DNA of 64,000 nucleotides, taken from the NCBI RefSeq assembly GCF_002939945.1, contig NZ_MDEB01000001.1, positions 981,606-1,045,605 on the forward strand. The letters run 5' to 3'. Numbering within the stretch: position 1 is the first letter of the stretch; each line of letters opens with the position of its first letter. The position numbers were made by a program, and so were the translations under genes. This document shows, in pieces, positions 1 to 8,049 of this stretch. The notes below the pieces were generated by a model. That model made no database searches and was not told the DNA's origin. It saw only the letters and a list, made by a program, of their open reading frames with translations. The DNA comes from Xanthomonas arboricola pv. populi. Lineage in GTDB: Bacteria > Pseudomonadota > Gammaproteobacteria > Xanthomonadales > Xanthomonadaceae.

Positions 1-222
1 CCCGACGACGAGTCCGAGGGCAAGACCTACCGCGACTATCTCAACCCCGCCTCCAAGCGCAGCGTGCGCGGCTATGTGGAGCCGAGCGCGGCACAGGCGG
101 CGCCCGAGCAGTCGTTCCAGTTCGAGCGCACCGGCTACTTCGTTGCCGACCGCCGCGACCACAGCGCCGCCACGCCGGTGTTCAACCGCAGCGTGACCCT
201 GCGCGACACCTGGGCCAAGTGA
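1..222 (+). CDS. glnS: Glutaminyl-tRNA synthetase, C-terminal fragment
   Basis: Open from base 1 to a TGA at 220-222, giving the last 73 residues; the gene begins outside the window. Residues matching the anticodon-binding beta-barrel end of GlnS are visible: [10 protein letters not shown], then [16 protein letters not shown] and a terminal [14 protein letters not shown], which is the usual GlnS ending. GlnS charges tRNA-Gln with glutamine in the cytoplasm. The family call rests on this C-terminal signature alone; the catalytic Rossmann domain cannot be checked here. Confidence 0.9.
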   Translation, partial: PDDESEGKTYRDYLNPASKRSVRGYVEPSAAQAAPEQSFQFERTGYFVADRRDHSAATPVFNRSVTLRDTWAK

Positions 223-265
223 GTCGGAACCGTGCCGGGGGCCCCAGCCATCCGGCGCGGATATG

Positions 266-297
266 GCGGCAGGCAACCAAGCCGGCCTGGCTGCCGC
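266..297 (+). terminator. Possible stem-loop after glnS
   Basis: A 7-bp perfect inverted repeat (GCGGCAG at 266-272, CTGCCGC at 291-297) lies 44 bases after the glnS stop. The inner part can pair further with a bulge. There is no T-run, so an intrinsic terminator is only possible, not shown. Confidence 0.3.
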
Positions 298-442
298 GAT
301 CGGCCACTGATGGCTGTCACCGCAGATCAGGCAAGCAGCGCAAAGCCACCTCAGCGCGTTGTCTCTTGAAGTAATGAACAAGCGCAATGGAGACTGCGTG
401 CCGCACTTCGTTGCATGCTGCACGGCATGAGGGAGCAGCACG

Positions 443-1372
443 ATGCGTGAGCGCATGATGGTGGGTGTTGCCTGCGGCATCGGCGCAGGCGCGTTATGGG
501 GACTGGTGTTTCTGGCGCCGCAGTTGCTGGCGGCATTTACGCCGTTGCAACTGGCCGTTGCCCGTTATCTGTCCTATGGCGCGGTCGCCGCCCTGGTGCT
601 GGCACCGCGCGCGCGCCAGACCGCTGCACGGCTGGGGCGCGCCGAATGGTGGGCGCTGGTGCGTCTGAGCGTGCTGGGCAACCTGATCTATTACGTGCTG
701 CTCGGCAGCGCGGTGCAGTGGGCCGGCAGCGCGGCGACCGCGCTGATCATCGGCCTGTTGCCGGTGGTAGTCACCGTGATCGGCACGCGTGCAGCAGGCG
801 CGGTGCAACTGCGACGCCTGGCTGCGCCGTGCGTGTTGTGCGTCATCGGCGTGGCGCTGGTCGCCCTGGACACCTTGCAACACGATGCCGGTCACCACGC
901 CAGCGATCGCGCCACCCGCATCGCCGGCCTGCTTTGCGCATTCGGTGCGCTGGCGTCGTGGTCGGCCTATTCCATCGGCAATGCGCACTGGCTGCGGCGG
1001 CGTCCGGACCTGTCCGGAGGCGATTGGTCGCTGCTGACCGGCGTGGTCACCGGCGCATTGGCGCTGTTGCTGGCGCCGGCCACACTGCTCGGCAGCGCGC
1101 CACATGCGCCGAGCGACTGGGTGAGTTTCTGGAGCATTTCGCTGTTGCTGGGCATCCTGGCCTCGGTGATCGGCAACGCCTTGTGGAACCGGGCCAGCCG
1201 CGTGCTGCCGCTGACCCTGGTGGGCCAGATGATCGTGTTCGAAACGGTCTTTGCGCTGCTGTACGGCTTTGCCTGGGAAATGCGCCTGCCCACGCCATTG
1301 GAGCTGGCCGCCATCGCGTGCCTGCTGGTCGGCGTGCTGTGGTGCGCAGCACTGCATGCGGAAGCGAAATGA
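443..1372 (+). CDS. EamA/DMT-family inner-membrane transporter
   Basis: 309 residues, strongly hydrophobic, with about ten predicted membrane helices arranged as two EamA repeats (roughly residues 10-140 and 155-300). Early motifs such as GIGAGALWGLVFLAPQLL and a late GQMIVFETVFALLYGF are typical of drug/metabolite transporters of the RhaT/YdcZ-like superfamily. The ATG at 443 is preceded by GGGAG at 430-434. Substrate unknown; members export amino acids, nucleotides or drugs. It stands alone between glnS and small lipoprotein genes, so context does not narrow the substrate. Confidence 0.85.
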   Translation: MRERMMVGVACGIGAGALWGLVFLAPQLLAAFTPLQLAVARYLSYGAVAALVLAPRARQTAARLGRAEWWALVRLSVLGNLIYYVLLGSAVQWAGSAATALIIGLLPVVVTVIGTRAAGAVQLRRLAAPCVLCVIGVALVALDTLQHDAGHHASDRATRIAGLLCAFGALASWSAYSIGNAHWLRRRPDLSGGDWSLLTGVVTGALALLLAPATLLGSAPHAPSDWVSFWSISLLLGILASVIGNALWNRASRVLPLTLVGQMIVFETVFALLYGFAWEMRLPTPLELAAIACLLVGVLWCAALHAEAK

Positions 1373-1433
1373 CGCCGGCAGCTGATGCACGCATCGGCCT
1401 AGATTGCAGGCTGTGTCCGTCAGCAACGCCGCC

Positions 1434-1685
1434 ATGTGCCTCCCCCAACCATGTTCACGCTCGCCTGCACACACGCTGCGGAGCGCGGTGTTTTCGCTGT
1501 CGATCGGTCTGGCGGCCTGCTCGCCGCAGCCGCCCGTCTCGAACGCGGCGACCCCGGCCGAGGCGTTCTGCACGCTGCTCCCGAGTCGGCCAGATGACGA
1601 ACTGCCCAGCGATCGCCGCGACGAAAGCATGCAGCAACTGGACCTTGCCACGCGCTGCCACTGGGCGCTGCGCAGACCGCGTTGA
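1434..1685 (+). CDS. Possible small lipoprotein, hypothetical
   Basis: A short reading frame of 83 residues from ATG 1434 (an in-frame TTG lies at 1404). A hydrophobic stretch AVFSLSIG runs into LAAC, an acceptable lipobox with Cys at about residue 29, followed by a Pro/Ala-rich segment and two further Cys. No homology is recognised, no strong ribosome-binding site is visible, and the region is also open in other frames, so it may not be real. The lipobox and the neighbouring lipoprotein gene are the only support. Confidence 0.35.
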   Translation: MCLPQPCSRSPAHTLRSAVFSLSIGLAACSPQPPVSNAATPAEAFCTLLPSRPDDELPSDRRDESMQQLDLATRCHWALRRPR

Positions 1686-1860
1686 CTGCATGAAACTGCC
1701 GGCGTGTTTCGGTCACACGCCGGGCACCGGCCAGCGCCATCAATCGCGACGCGCGCAGGGCTTGGATACCCAGGTTCTCCGTAGCTGATCCAGCGCTCGC
1801 CACATTCCGCGCATCCGGGGCTTACCATGGCCGCTCACCTGTCCTGATCGGAGCGGCCGC

Positions 1861-2274
1861 ATGTCCCGTCTTTTGTCCCGGTGTCTGAGCTCGATGTTGT
1901 TGCTGGCCTGTCTGGTGTCGGTCGGCTGCGCCGCACCGCCGGCCGATACGGCCACGCCGCCTGCGGCGACCGGCTCGGCAACCAGCCCGTCAAAAGGCAA
2001 GCCGATCACCGTGACCACCACCTGCCGCACCGACGCCGATTGCACGGTGAAGAACGTCGGTAACTGCTGCGGCGCATTCCCGGCCTGCGTCAATGTCAAC
2101 AGTGCCACCGACCCCAAGGGCGTGCAGGCGCAGTGCCAGGCCAGCGGCATGATGAGCGTGTGCGGCTTCCGCGAGATCAGCGCCTGCCAGTGCGTGGCCG
2201 GGCAATGTGCCGCAAAGGACGCCCAGGCCGATACACTGCGCCCCGCTCCCCCCTCTACGGAAATGGTCCACTGA
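1861..2274 (+). CDS. Cysteine-rich lipoprotein, function unknown
   Basis: 137 residues. Residues 1-23 form a lipoprotein signal peptide ending in the lipobox VGC (Cys about residue 23). A low-complexity Ala/Pro/Thr linker follows, then a compact domain with many cysteines: TTCRTDADC, NCCGAFPACVNV, ASGMMSVCGF and SACQCVAGQC. The spacing suggests several disulfides in a periplasmic domain. Its TGA (2272-2274) overlaps the ATG of the deaminase gene, so the two are probably co-translated. I do not recognise a named family; membrane-anchored periplasmic location is inferred from the lipobox. Confidence 0.75.
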   Translation: MSRLLSRCLSSMLLLACLVSVGCAAPPADTATPPAATGSATSPSKGKPITVTTTCRTDADCTVKNVGNCCGAFPACVNVNSATDPKGVQAQCQASGMMSVCGFREISACQCVAGQCAAKDAQADTLRPAPPSTEMVH

Positions 2275-2834
2275 TGCTTTACGCGCAAGTCCACCTCACG
2301 CTGCCCGACTGGATCCACGCGCATGTCGACGACAGCCGCGCCTATCCCAGCGACGAGGACAAGGTGGCGCTGGCGATCGAACTGTCGCGGATGAACGTGC
2401 AGGAGCGCAGCGGCGGCCCGTTCGGTGCGGTCGTGTTCGGCCCGGATCACCGCATCATCGCCGCAGCGGTGAACCGCGTGGTGCCGCAGACCACCTCGCT
2501 GGCACACGCCGAAAACATGGCCTACATGCTCGCCCAGCAACGCCTGCAGACGCCGCGCCTGAACGATGTGCTGTCGCCGGTGACGCTGGCCACCTCGGCG
2601 CAGCCGTGCTGCCAGTGCTACGGCGCCACGGTGTGGGCCGGCATCGACCGCCTGGTGATCGGCGCACGCGCCGAAGACGTGATGGCACTGACCGAATTCG
2701 ACGAAGGTCCCCTGCCAGCCGACTGGGTGGGCGAGCTCACCCGCCGCGGCATCGACGTGGTGCGCGACGTGCATCGCGAGCAGGCCTGCGCGGTGCTGCG
2801 CAACTATGGCGAGGGCGGCGGTGACCATTATTGA
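2274..2834 (+). CDS. Nucleoside/guanine deaminase-like zinc hydrolase
   Basis: 186 residues from the ATG at 2274, which overlaps the stop of the lipoprotein gene (TGATG). The cytidine-deaminase fold is shown by the zinc motif HAE (about residues 78-80, Glu as proton shuttle) and PCCQC (about 111-115) giving the PCxxC ligand pair, followed by GATVWAGIDRLVIGA. NVQERSGGPFGAVVFGPD near residue 41 is the substrate-loop region of guanine-deaminase/TadA-like members. Expected to deaminate a purine or pyrimidine base in the cytoplasm; the exact substrate cannot be read. Translational coupling to a secreted lipoprotein has no obvious functional logic. Confidence 0.85.
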   Translation: MLYAQVHLTLPDWIHAHVDDSRAYPSDEDKVALAIELSRMNVQERSGGPFGAVVFGPDHRIIAAAVNRVVPQTTSLAHAENMAYMLAQQRLQTPRLNDVLSPVTLATSAQPCCQCYGATVWAGIDRLVIGARAEDVMALTEFDEGPLPADWVGELTRRGIDVVRDVHREQACAVLRNYGEGGGDHY

Positions 2835-2870
2835 TCTTGCACGCCTTAGCGACGCACGCCAGGCCCTGCG

Positions 2871-3914
2871 ATGAGCGGCCTGCTGTGTTACTGCCGCCAG
2901 GGCTTCGAGCCGGAGCTGGCTGCCGAGTTGAGCGCGCGCGCCGCCTTCGTCGGCATCGCCGGTTATGCACGTACCCAGCGCAACGACGGCTATGTGCTGT
3001 TCGTCTGCGATGAGGCCGCGCAACTGGCTGCCAAGCTGCACTGGCGCGAGCTGATCTTCGCGCGGCAGAAGCTGGTGGTGATCGCCGAACTCAAGGGCAT
3101 CGACCCGAAGGACCGCATCACGCCGATCCTGGCCGCACTGGAAGGCCAGCCGCGCTTCGGCGACCTGTGGGTGGAACACCCGGATTCGGACGCGGGCAAG
3201 CCGCTGGCCGGGCTGGCACGCAGTTTCGGCAACGCCTTGCGTCCGGCCCTGCGCAAGGCCGGCCTGCTCACCGACAAACCGCAGCCGCGCCTGGCGCGGT
3301 TGCATATCTGTTTTCTCGATGGCGACTACGCCTTGCTGGCGGTGGCCGACAGCGCCGACAGCGCACCGTGGCCTTTGGGCATTCCGCGCCTGAAGCTGTT
3401 GCCGGAGGCGCCATCGCGCTCGGCGCTCAAGCTCGACGAAGCCCTGCTCACCCTGCTCACACCGGAAGAACGCGAAGTGCTGGTCAAGCCCGGCATGCGC
3501 GCTGCCGATCTGGGCGCGGCCCCAGGCGGCTGGACCTGGGTGCTCACCCGCCAACACGTGCATATCACCAGCGTCGACAACGGCCCGCTACGCGAGCACG
3601 TGCTGGAGACCGGCCTGGTCGAGCATCTGCGCGCCGACGGCTTTCACTGGAAGCCTGCGCAAGCGCTGGACTGGATGGTCTGCGACATGGTCGAGCAACC
3701 GCGCCGCGTGGCCGAACGCATGGCCACCTGGATCCGCGAAGGCTGGTGCCGCAACACCATCTTCAACCTCAAGCTGCCAATGAAAAAGCGCTGGGACGAA
3801 ACCCGGCTATGCCTGGACCTGTTCGAGCAGCAGGCCGAAAAATCGCTGATCGTGCGTGCCAAGCAGCTGTATCACGATCGTGAGGAGATCACGGTGCTGG
3901 CGATGCGGGGTTGA
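2871..3914 (+). CDS. rlmM: 23S rRNA (cytidine-2498 2'-O) methyltransferase RlmM
   Basis: 347 residues, the usual RlmM length. The N-terminal part (MSGLLCYCRQGFEPELAAEL) is the THUMP-like RNA-binding region; the C-terminal half is an RrmJ/FtsJ-type Rossmann methyltransferase with the SAM loop ADLGAAPGGWTW at about residues 209-220, DWMVCDMVEQP, and LKLPMKKRW carrying the catalytic Lys. It methylates the ribose of C2498 in the peptidyl-transferase region of 23S rRNA. It appears monocistronic, starting 36 bases after the deaminase stop and followed by a repeat-bearing gap. Confidence 0.95.
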   Translation: MSGLLCYCRQGFEPELAAELSARAAFVGIAGYARTQRNDGYVLFVCDEAAQLAAKLHWRELIFARQKLVVIAELKGIDPKDRITPILAALEGQPRFGDLWVEHPDSDAGKPLAGLARSFGNALRPALRKAGLLTDKPQPRLARLHICFLDGDYALLAVADSADSAPWPLGIPRLKLLPEAPSRSALKLDEALLTLLTPEEREVLVKPGMRAADLGAAPGGWTWVLTRQHVHITSVDNGPLREHVLETGLVEHLRADGFHWKPAQALDWMVCDMVEQPRRVAERMATWIREGWCRNTIFNLKLPMKKRWDETRLCLDLFEQQAEKSLIVRAKQLYHDREEITVLAMRG

Positions 3915-3918
3915 GAGC

Positions 3919-3984
3919 CGGGAATCGGGAATCGGGATTGGGGAATCGTAAGAGCTGGGATTCGGGAATCGGGAATCGTAAAAG
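3919..3984. repeat. GGGAATCG tandem repeat tract
   Basis: Imperfect head-to-tail copies of a CGGGAATCG/GGGATTCG unit, seven or eight in about 66 bases, with two GGGAATCGTAA ends. It begins four bases after the rlmM stop. Such tracts recur in intergenic regions of xanthomonads, as I recall. No coding potential is seen. The rest of the gap to 4216 shows nothing recognisable. Confidence 0.7.
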
Positions 3985-4216
3985 CGCGGATTGGTGGCGT
4001 TGTTATTGCGGTGGGTGCTGGCGGGTGTCGCGTGAGTTGGTGTGGTGATTCACCTGCGCCAGTCGCGCTGATGGCAGTCCGGTGTAATTGCTGGGCAGCC
4101 GCTTTCGGCGCTGGACTGCATGTTCGTGGGGACTTCATCGTGGCAGGCTGGTGCGCGCCAGCGTGCTCGCTTGGCTGGGGTGGGCCCGCTCCGTCGATCG
4201 ACGGAGCGGGCCGCGG

Positions 4217-5326
4217 TCATAGCACGATGCGCTTGCTGCCCTCGCGGGCCGAGCGGTAGATCGCATCGACGATGCGGATGTCGCGCAGGCCTTCTTCGCC
4301 CGGCGCGCGCAGCGGGGTGCCGTTGATGATCGCCAGCGCGTCCTCGTCCATCTGCAGTGCCTGCTGGTGCGGCACCCTGGCGTCGAACACGCGCCCGTCG
4401 CTGGCCTTGCCGGTCACGCCCTGGTAGCTCTGGAACGGCGACAACGCGTACCAGCCGCGCTCGCATTCGGCGCGTAGCACATTCATGTTCTTCCCGAAGC
4501 TGGTCTTGCACTCGGCACGCAGCGCATTCGGGAATTCCAGGGTGAAATCCATATGTTCGTCGACTTCGTCGAACAGCTCGGGACGATCGGTCCAGCGCTT
4601 GGCGGTGACGGCCAACGGCTCGCTGCCCACCGTGTAGCGCGCGGCATTGAGCGGATACACGCCCATGTCGTACATCGCTCCACCGCCGAACTGGGAACGC
4701 AACCGCCACGGACGTTCGGCCTTGGTCGCATCGTGATAGCCGTTGTACCCGGCCTCGGCACGCACGCGTCGCATCGCGCCGAACGGCTTCTCGCTGGCCA
4801 TCGCGATCAGGCGGCGCGTATTGGGTTCGTGCTGCATGCGGTAACCGATCGCCAGCGCCACCTTGTTGCGCTTGCACGCCGCGATCATGGCCTCGCATTC
4901 GGCGGCATGCATCGCCATCGGCTTTTCGCACCACACATGCTTGCCGGCCGCCGCCGCGCGCAGGGTCAGCGGCGCATGCAGGTGGGTGGGCGTGACGATG
5001 TACACCACGTCGATGTCGTCGTTGTCGGCGATCCGGTCGAAGTTCTCGTAGTTGTAGACGTTGCGATCGGCGATGCCGTATTTGGCCTGCCACTGCGGAA
5101 TCTTCGAGGGCGTACCGGTGACGATGCCGGCCAGTCTGCAATGCTTGGTCAACGCAAGACCCGGCGCGAGCTGTTCGCTGGCATAACTGCCCAGGCCGGC
5201 CAACGCCACGTTGAGCGGTTTGCCAGGCTTTTTCTTCGGCAATGCCCAGCCGGGCGCAGCCAGCAGGATGCCTGCACCGCCGAACGCGGCAAGCAAACGG
5301 CGACGTGTGATCGATTCCACGGACAT
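4217..5326 (-). CDS. Exported Gfo/Idh/MocA-family oxidoreductase
   Basis: 369 residues from the ATG at 5326, chosen because AAGGAGG sits 6 bases upstream. The N-terminus ESITRRRLLAAFGGAG is a twin-arginine signal, ending near ALPKKK, so the folded NAD(P)-bound enzyme should be exported to the periplasm. The Rossmann fold follows (NVALAGLGSYASEQLAPGL) and the family motif CEKPMAMHA carries the catalytic Lys. Closest in style to glucose-fructose oxidoreductase of Zymomonas, which is also Tat-exported with its cofactor. Sugar or sugar-derivative oxidation is likely; the substrate is not determinable. It diverges from the lactonase gene, which could hydrolyse a sugar-lactone product. Confidence 0.88.
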   Translation of the reverse strand: MSVESITRRRLLAAFGGAGILLAAPGWALPKKKPGKPLNVALAGLGSYASEQLAPGLALTKHCRLAGIVTGTPSKIPQWQAKYGIADRNVYNYENFDRIADNDDIDVVYIVTPTHLHAPLTLRAAAAGKHVWCEKPMAMHAAECEAMIAACKRNKVALAIGYRMQHEPNTRRLIAMASEKPFGAMRRVRAEAGYNGYHDATKAERPWRLRSQFGGGAMYDMGVYPLNAARYTVGSEPLAVTAKRWTDRPELFDEVDEHMDFTLEFPNALRAECKTSFGKNMNVLRAECERGWYALSPFQSYQGVTGKASDGRVFDARVPHQQALQMDEDALAIINGTPLRAPGEEGLRDIRIVDAIYRSAREGSKRIVL

Positions 5327-5585
5327 GCAAACCTCCTTGGCAAGATTGAGAGCGGCTGACACCATTGCATGCAGTCGTCAGCCGACGACGCACTCGTACC
5401 GGAGTGTCGGTGGATACATGCCGCACCACGTCCCAATCGCCCTGCCCGCAGGTGGGCGCATTGGTGGTGCTGGTCGCTGGTCGGCCGATGCCGCCCGGGC
5501 ACCTTACTTGATCGCGCGTGATCACCGCCATGGCCGCCGCGCACGTTCTGGCACACTGGCAACGATCCCCTCTGGAGCATGCCGC

Positions 5586-6488
5586 ATGATCGCTGTCGCC
5601 CGCCGTCGTTTCCTGCCCTTGGCGTTGCTGTTGTCCAGCTCGCTGGCGATCGCTGCCGATGCGCCCTTCGTTGCGCGCGACCTGATCGGCGATGGCGCCT
5701 TCACCCACAATGCCGAAGGTCCTGCGGCAGGACCGGACGGCGCGCTCTATGCGGTGAATCTGGGCAAGGACGGCACCATCGCGCGTATCGCCCTGAACCC
5801 TGATGGCACTGCAAAGGCTGAGGTCTTCGTGACCTTGCCCGATGGCAGCACCGGTAATGGCATCCGCTTCCGCGACGGGACGATGTACGTGGCCGATTAC
5901 ACCGGCCACAAAATATTGCAGGTGAACCTGCGCACGCGTGCGGTCAGCACGTTCGCCTCGCTGCCCGACGCCGATGGTCCCAACGATCTGGCGATTGCGC
6001 CCGATGGCGGTTTCTATGCAAGCGACCCGAACTGGAAGGACAACAGCGGGCGCCTGTGGCACATCAGTCGCGAGGGCGTCGTCCAGTTGATGGAGTCCGG
6101 CATGACCACGCCCAACGGGCTGGACGTCAGCCCCGACGGGGCGCATCTCTACGTCAACGAAAGCATGTCGCGCAAGGTGTGGGTGTACGACCGCGTCGAT
6201 GGCGGCCTGCGCAACAAACGCCTGCTGATCAGCTTCCCCGACTTCGGCATGGATGGCATGCGTTGCGATGCCGACGGCAATCTCTATATCGCCCGCTACG
6301 ATGCCGGGCAGATCGCGGTGGTCTCGCCGCAGGGCACGTTGCTGCGCACGGTCGCGTTGAAGGGCCGCAAGGCCAGCAATGTCGCGTTCGGCGGCACCGA
6401 TGGCAAACAGGTGTTCGTCACCTTGCAGGATCGTGGCGCAGTTGAAACGTTCAGGTCCGATCGCCCGGGGCGCGAAACCGGACGCTGA
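5586..6488 (+). CDS. Secreted SMP-30/gluconolactonase-like beta-propeller
   Basis: 300 residues from ATG 5586, preceded by TCTGGAGC. Residues 1-24 (RRRFLPLALLLSSSLAIAA) form a Sec signal peptide. The mature part shows repeated propeller strands: AEGPAAGPDGALYAVN, NGIRFRDGTMYVADYTG, PNDLAIAPDGGFYASDP, TTPNGLDVSPDGAHLYVNES, MRCDADGNLYIARYDAG. These contain the Glu, Asn and Asp typical of the divalent-metal site in SMP-30/gluconolactonases. Probably a periplasmic lactone hydrolase. The divergent partner is a Tat-exported sugar-type dehydrogenase, so a periplasmic dehydrogenase plus lactonase pair is a reasonable inference. Confidence 0.82.
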   Translation: MIAVARRRFLPLALLLSSSLAIAADAPFVARDLIGDGAFTHNAEGPAAGPDGALYAVNLGKDGTIARIALNPDGTAKAEVFVTLPDGSTGNGIRFRDGTMYVADYTGHKILQVNLRTRAVSTFASLPDADGPNDLAIAPDGGFYASDPNWKDNSGRLWHISREGVVQLMESGMTTPNGLDVSPDGAHLYVNESMSRKVWVYDRVDGGLRNKRLLISFPDFGMDGMRCDADGNLYIARYDAGQIAVVSPQGTLLRTVALKGRKASNVAFGGTDGKQVFVTLQDRGAVETFRSDRPGRETGR

Positions 6489-6569
6489 AACTGCTGCGCA
6501 CGTCGCAACGGTTCTCAAGTCGCGCAACAGCGTCCTGGCATCCTGCAGGTCACCCGTGGAGGACTCCCC

Positions 6570-7292
6570 ATGCAACCGATCGAACTCAAGGACGCGGCTG
6601 CCTTCGGCAACGAATTCCTGCGCCTGACCCTGCTGCAGGGATTCCAATCGCTGACCAAGCGCGACCTGGAACTGCTGATCTTCGTGCTGCTCGAACGCGA
6701 CGGCGCCATCTCGCGCAACAGCTCCAACGCGATGGTCGCGCTGCAGCTGCGGGTGACCTCGGCCAAGGTCAAGGCATTGCGTCGCGACGGCTATGCGCGC
6801 TGGCGCTCGCTGGTGCCCGAGGAAGGCGACGCGGCGATGCAGCGCATCGTCGCCAACGTACTCACCGAAGACAATCTGCGCTCCGGTGCCAAGCACGTCA
6901 GCGAGCGCAGCCGCAAGGAAGGCTTTCTGGCGGTGCGCATCGAACACCCGGACGATGCGCAGCAATTCGAACAGGCCATTCTCGATGTCGGCGCCCTGCC
7001 GGTGTACGAGCGCAATCGCGACGTGGTCGCGGTGCGCTTCGACACGCTGCTGAAAGTCGCCGAGCGCTGGGGCTATCTGCAGCAGGATCCGCAGGCCACC
7101 GTACACGAACTGCAAAAGCTCACGCCCACCGCCGAAGAAGTGGCGGACCTGCTGAAGAAGGACATCGCGCAACTGCGTTGGGAAGACGTACGGCGCGCAC
7201 TCAACAGCCTCGGTGCCAAGGCCGTGGCCAGCACTGCCGAGGGCGGTCTGAAGGGCTTGTTGAAGATCGTGTTTCCGTTCATTCCCGGCTGA
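6570..7292 (+). CDS. Conserved-looking protein of unknown function, possible winged helix
   Basis: 240 residues with no signal peptide. The N-terminal 75 residues (LQGFQSLTKRDLELLIFVLL, then LQLRVTSAKVKALRRDGYAR) look helical with a helix-turn-helix-like layout: a leading helix, then a TSAKVKALRRD recognition-helix candidate. The middle, about 75-170, has mixed strands and helices and an EHPDDAQQFEQAIL segment. The C-terminus is amphipathic to hydrophobic (STAEGGLKGLLKIVFPFIPG), which might contact a membrane. I do not recognise the family. The frame has normal codon use and a GTGGAGGACT ribosome-binding site just before ATG. It is followed by a 14-bp hairpin and appears monocistronic. Confidence 0.75.
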   Translation: MQPIELKDAAAFGNEFLRLTLLQGFQSLTKRDLELLIFVLLERDGAISRNSSNAMVALQLRVTSAKVKALRRDGYARWRSLVPEEGDAAMQRIVANVLTEDNLRSGAKHVSERSRKEGFLAVRIEHPDDAQQFEQAILDVGALPVYERNRDVVAVRFDTLLKVAERWGYLQQDPQATVHELQKLTPTAEEVADLLKKDIAQLRWEDVRRALNSLGAKAVASTAEGGLKGLLKIVFPFIPG

Positions 7293-7294
7293 TC

Positions 7295-7332
7295 CGCCGC
7301 ACCGCAACGGCGTACGACGTTGCGGTGCGGCG
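7295..7332 (+). terminator. Strong hairpin after the unknown gene
   Basis: Perfect 14-bp inverted repeat (CGCCGCACCGCAAC at 7295-7308; GTTGCGGTGCGGCG at 7319-7332) with a 10-base loop, beginning two bases after the stop at 7292. No T-run follows, but the stem is long and position fits transcription termination or mRNA 3'-end protection. Confidence 0.6.
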
Positions 7333-7509
7333 ATGGATTCCGGCTCCGGTCCCGGTTGGCTGATGCCGCATCGCGATCGCGTACGCCGGACTGACGTCAG
7401 CCTGAGCGCACGCAGGCACTGTCGCCAGACGCCGAGCAGGCGTTGGCACGCACCTCAAGGCGCCCGGCAGCCTCTATGCTTGCGGGCTGTTCCACTTCAG
7501 GGGGATCTG

Positions 7510-7905
7510 ATGGCCGCCGTTCGTATCGTCTCGTTTTCCGTCTTGCTGCTGCTCGCCGGCCACGCGCTCGCGCAACAGGCACCGACGCCGGCCAGCAGCA
7601 TGCCGCTGATCGAGGTGCCCAATGTGATTCGCACCCAACCGCTGTCCAGCGGCGAGGTCACCCATCAGGCGCAGCTGGAGCGCCCGCGGGACGAGTCCAG
7701 CGTGATCGTGCGCTCGATCCAGCCCAACAGCGTGGTCGGCAGCTACCGCATCGACTTTCAGGCCATGGATACCGACGGCGACGGCAGCATCAGTCGCGCC
7801 GAGGCACAGGCCAACCCGGCACTGGCAGATGAATTCGACGCGCTCGACACCCATCACAGCGGCCACCTGAGCCGCGAACAGCTGGCCGGCTGGCTGATTC
7901 AGTAA
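7510..7905 (+). CDS. Secreted EF-hand domain protein
   Basis: 131 residues from ATG 7510 with GGGGGATCT upstream. Residues 1-22 (IVSFSVLLLLAGHALAQ) are a Sec signal peptide. Near residue 86 is a canonical 12-residue EF-hand loop DTDGDGSISRAE with Glu at position 12; a second, degenerate loop DTHHSGHLSREQ near residue 111 ends in Gln. Small periplasmic EF-hand proteins of this kind are common in xanthomonads and may bind calcium in the envelope. Role unknown. A hairpin follows at 7953-7978. Confidence 0.8.
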   Translation: MAAVRIVSFSVLLLLAGHALAQQAPTPASSMPLIEVPNVIRTQPLSSGEVTHQAQLERPRDESSVIVRSIQPNSVVGSYRIDFQAMDTDGDGSISRAEAQANPALADEFDALDTHHSGHLSREQLAGWLIQ

Positions 7906-7952
7906 GTCACTCGGCGATAGCGAAAGCGGGCCCCGCGCGCCCGCCCTACGCA

Positions 7953-7978
7953 GGCACGCACCGTGCTTCCTGCGTGCC
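7953..7978 (+). terminator. Hairpin after the EF-hand gene
   Basis: Perfect 8-bp inverted repeat, GGCACGCA and TGCGTGCC, separated by 10 bases, 47 bases after the EF-hand stop and just upstream of the MarR promoter region. No T-run. Confidence 0.4.
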
Positions 7979-8016
7979 CGCCACAACCTCTTGCAGTGCC
8001 CGCTTCGGTCGGCTAG

Positions 8017-8037
8017 ATTGTATTTAACGGATACAAT
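8017..8037 (+). promoter_or_regulatory. Palindromic operator upstream of marR-type gene
   Basis: ATTGTAT (8017-8023) and ATACAAT (8031-8037) form a perfect 7-bp inverted repeat with a 7-base spacer, ending 12 bases before the ATG at 8050. The size and AT-rich symmetry fit a MarR-dimer site, and similar sites are used by hydroxycinnamate-responsive MarR repressors (FerC/CouR type). Autoregulation with acyl-CoA induction is inferred. Confidence 0.7.
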
Positions 8038-8049
8038 TTGGACGGATCG

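Noticed and set aside
1740-3563. A 607-codon minus-strand frame
   Set aside because: Covers the lipoprotein, deaminase and rlmM genes on the other strand and shows no recognisable protein.
4050-7307. A 1085-codon open frame on the minus strand
   Set aside because: Antisense shadow in GC-rich DNA; it runs across several well-supported genes and its translation has no domain signature outside the part shared with nothing known.
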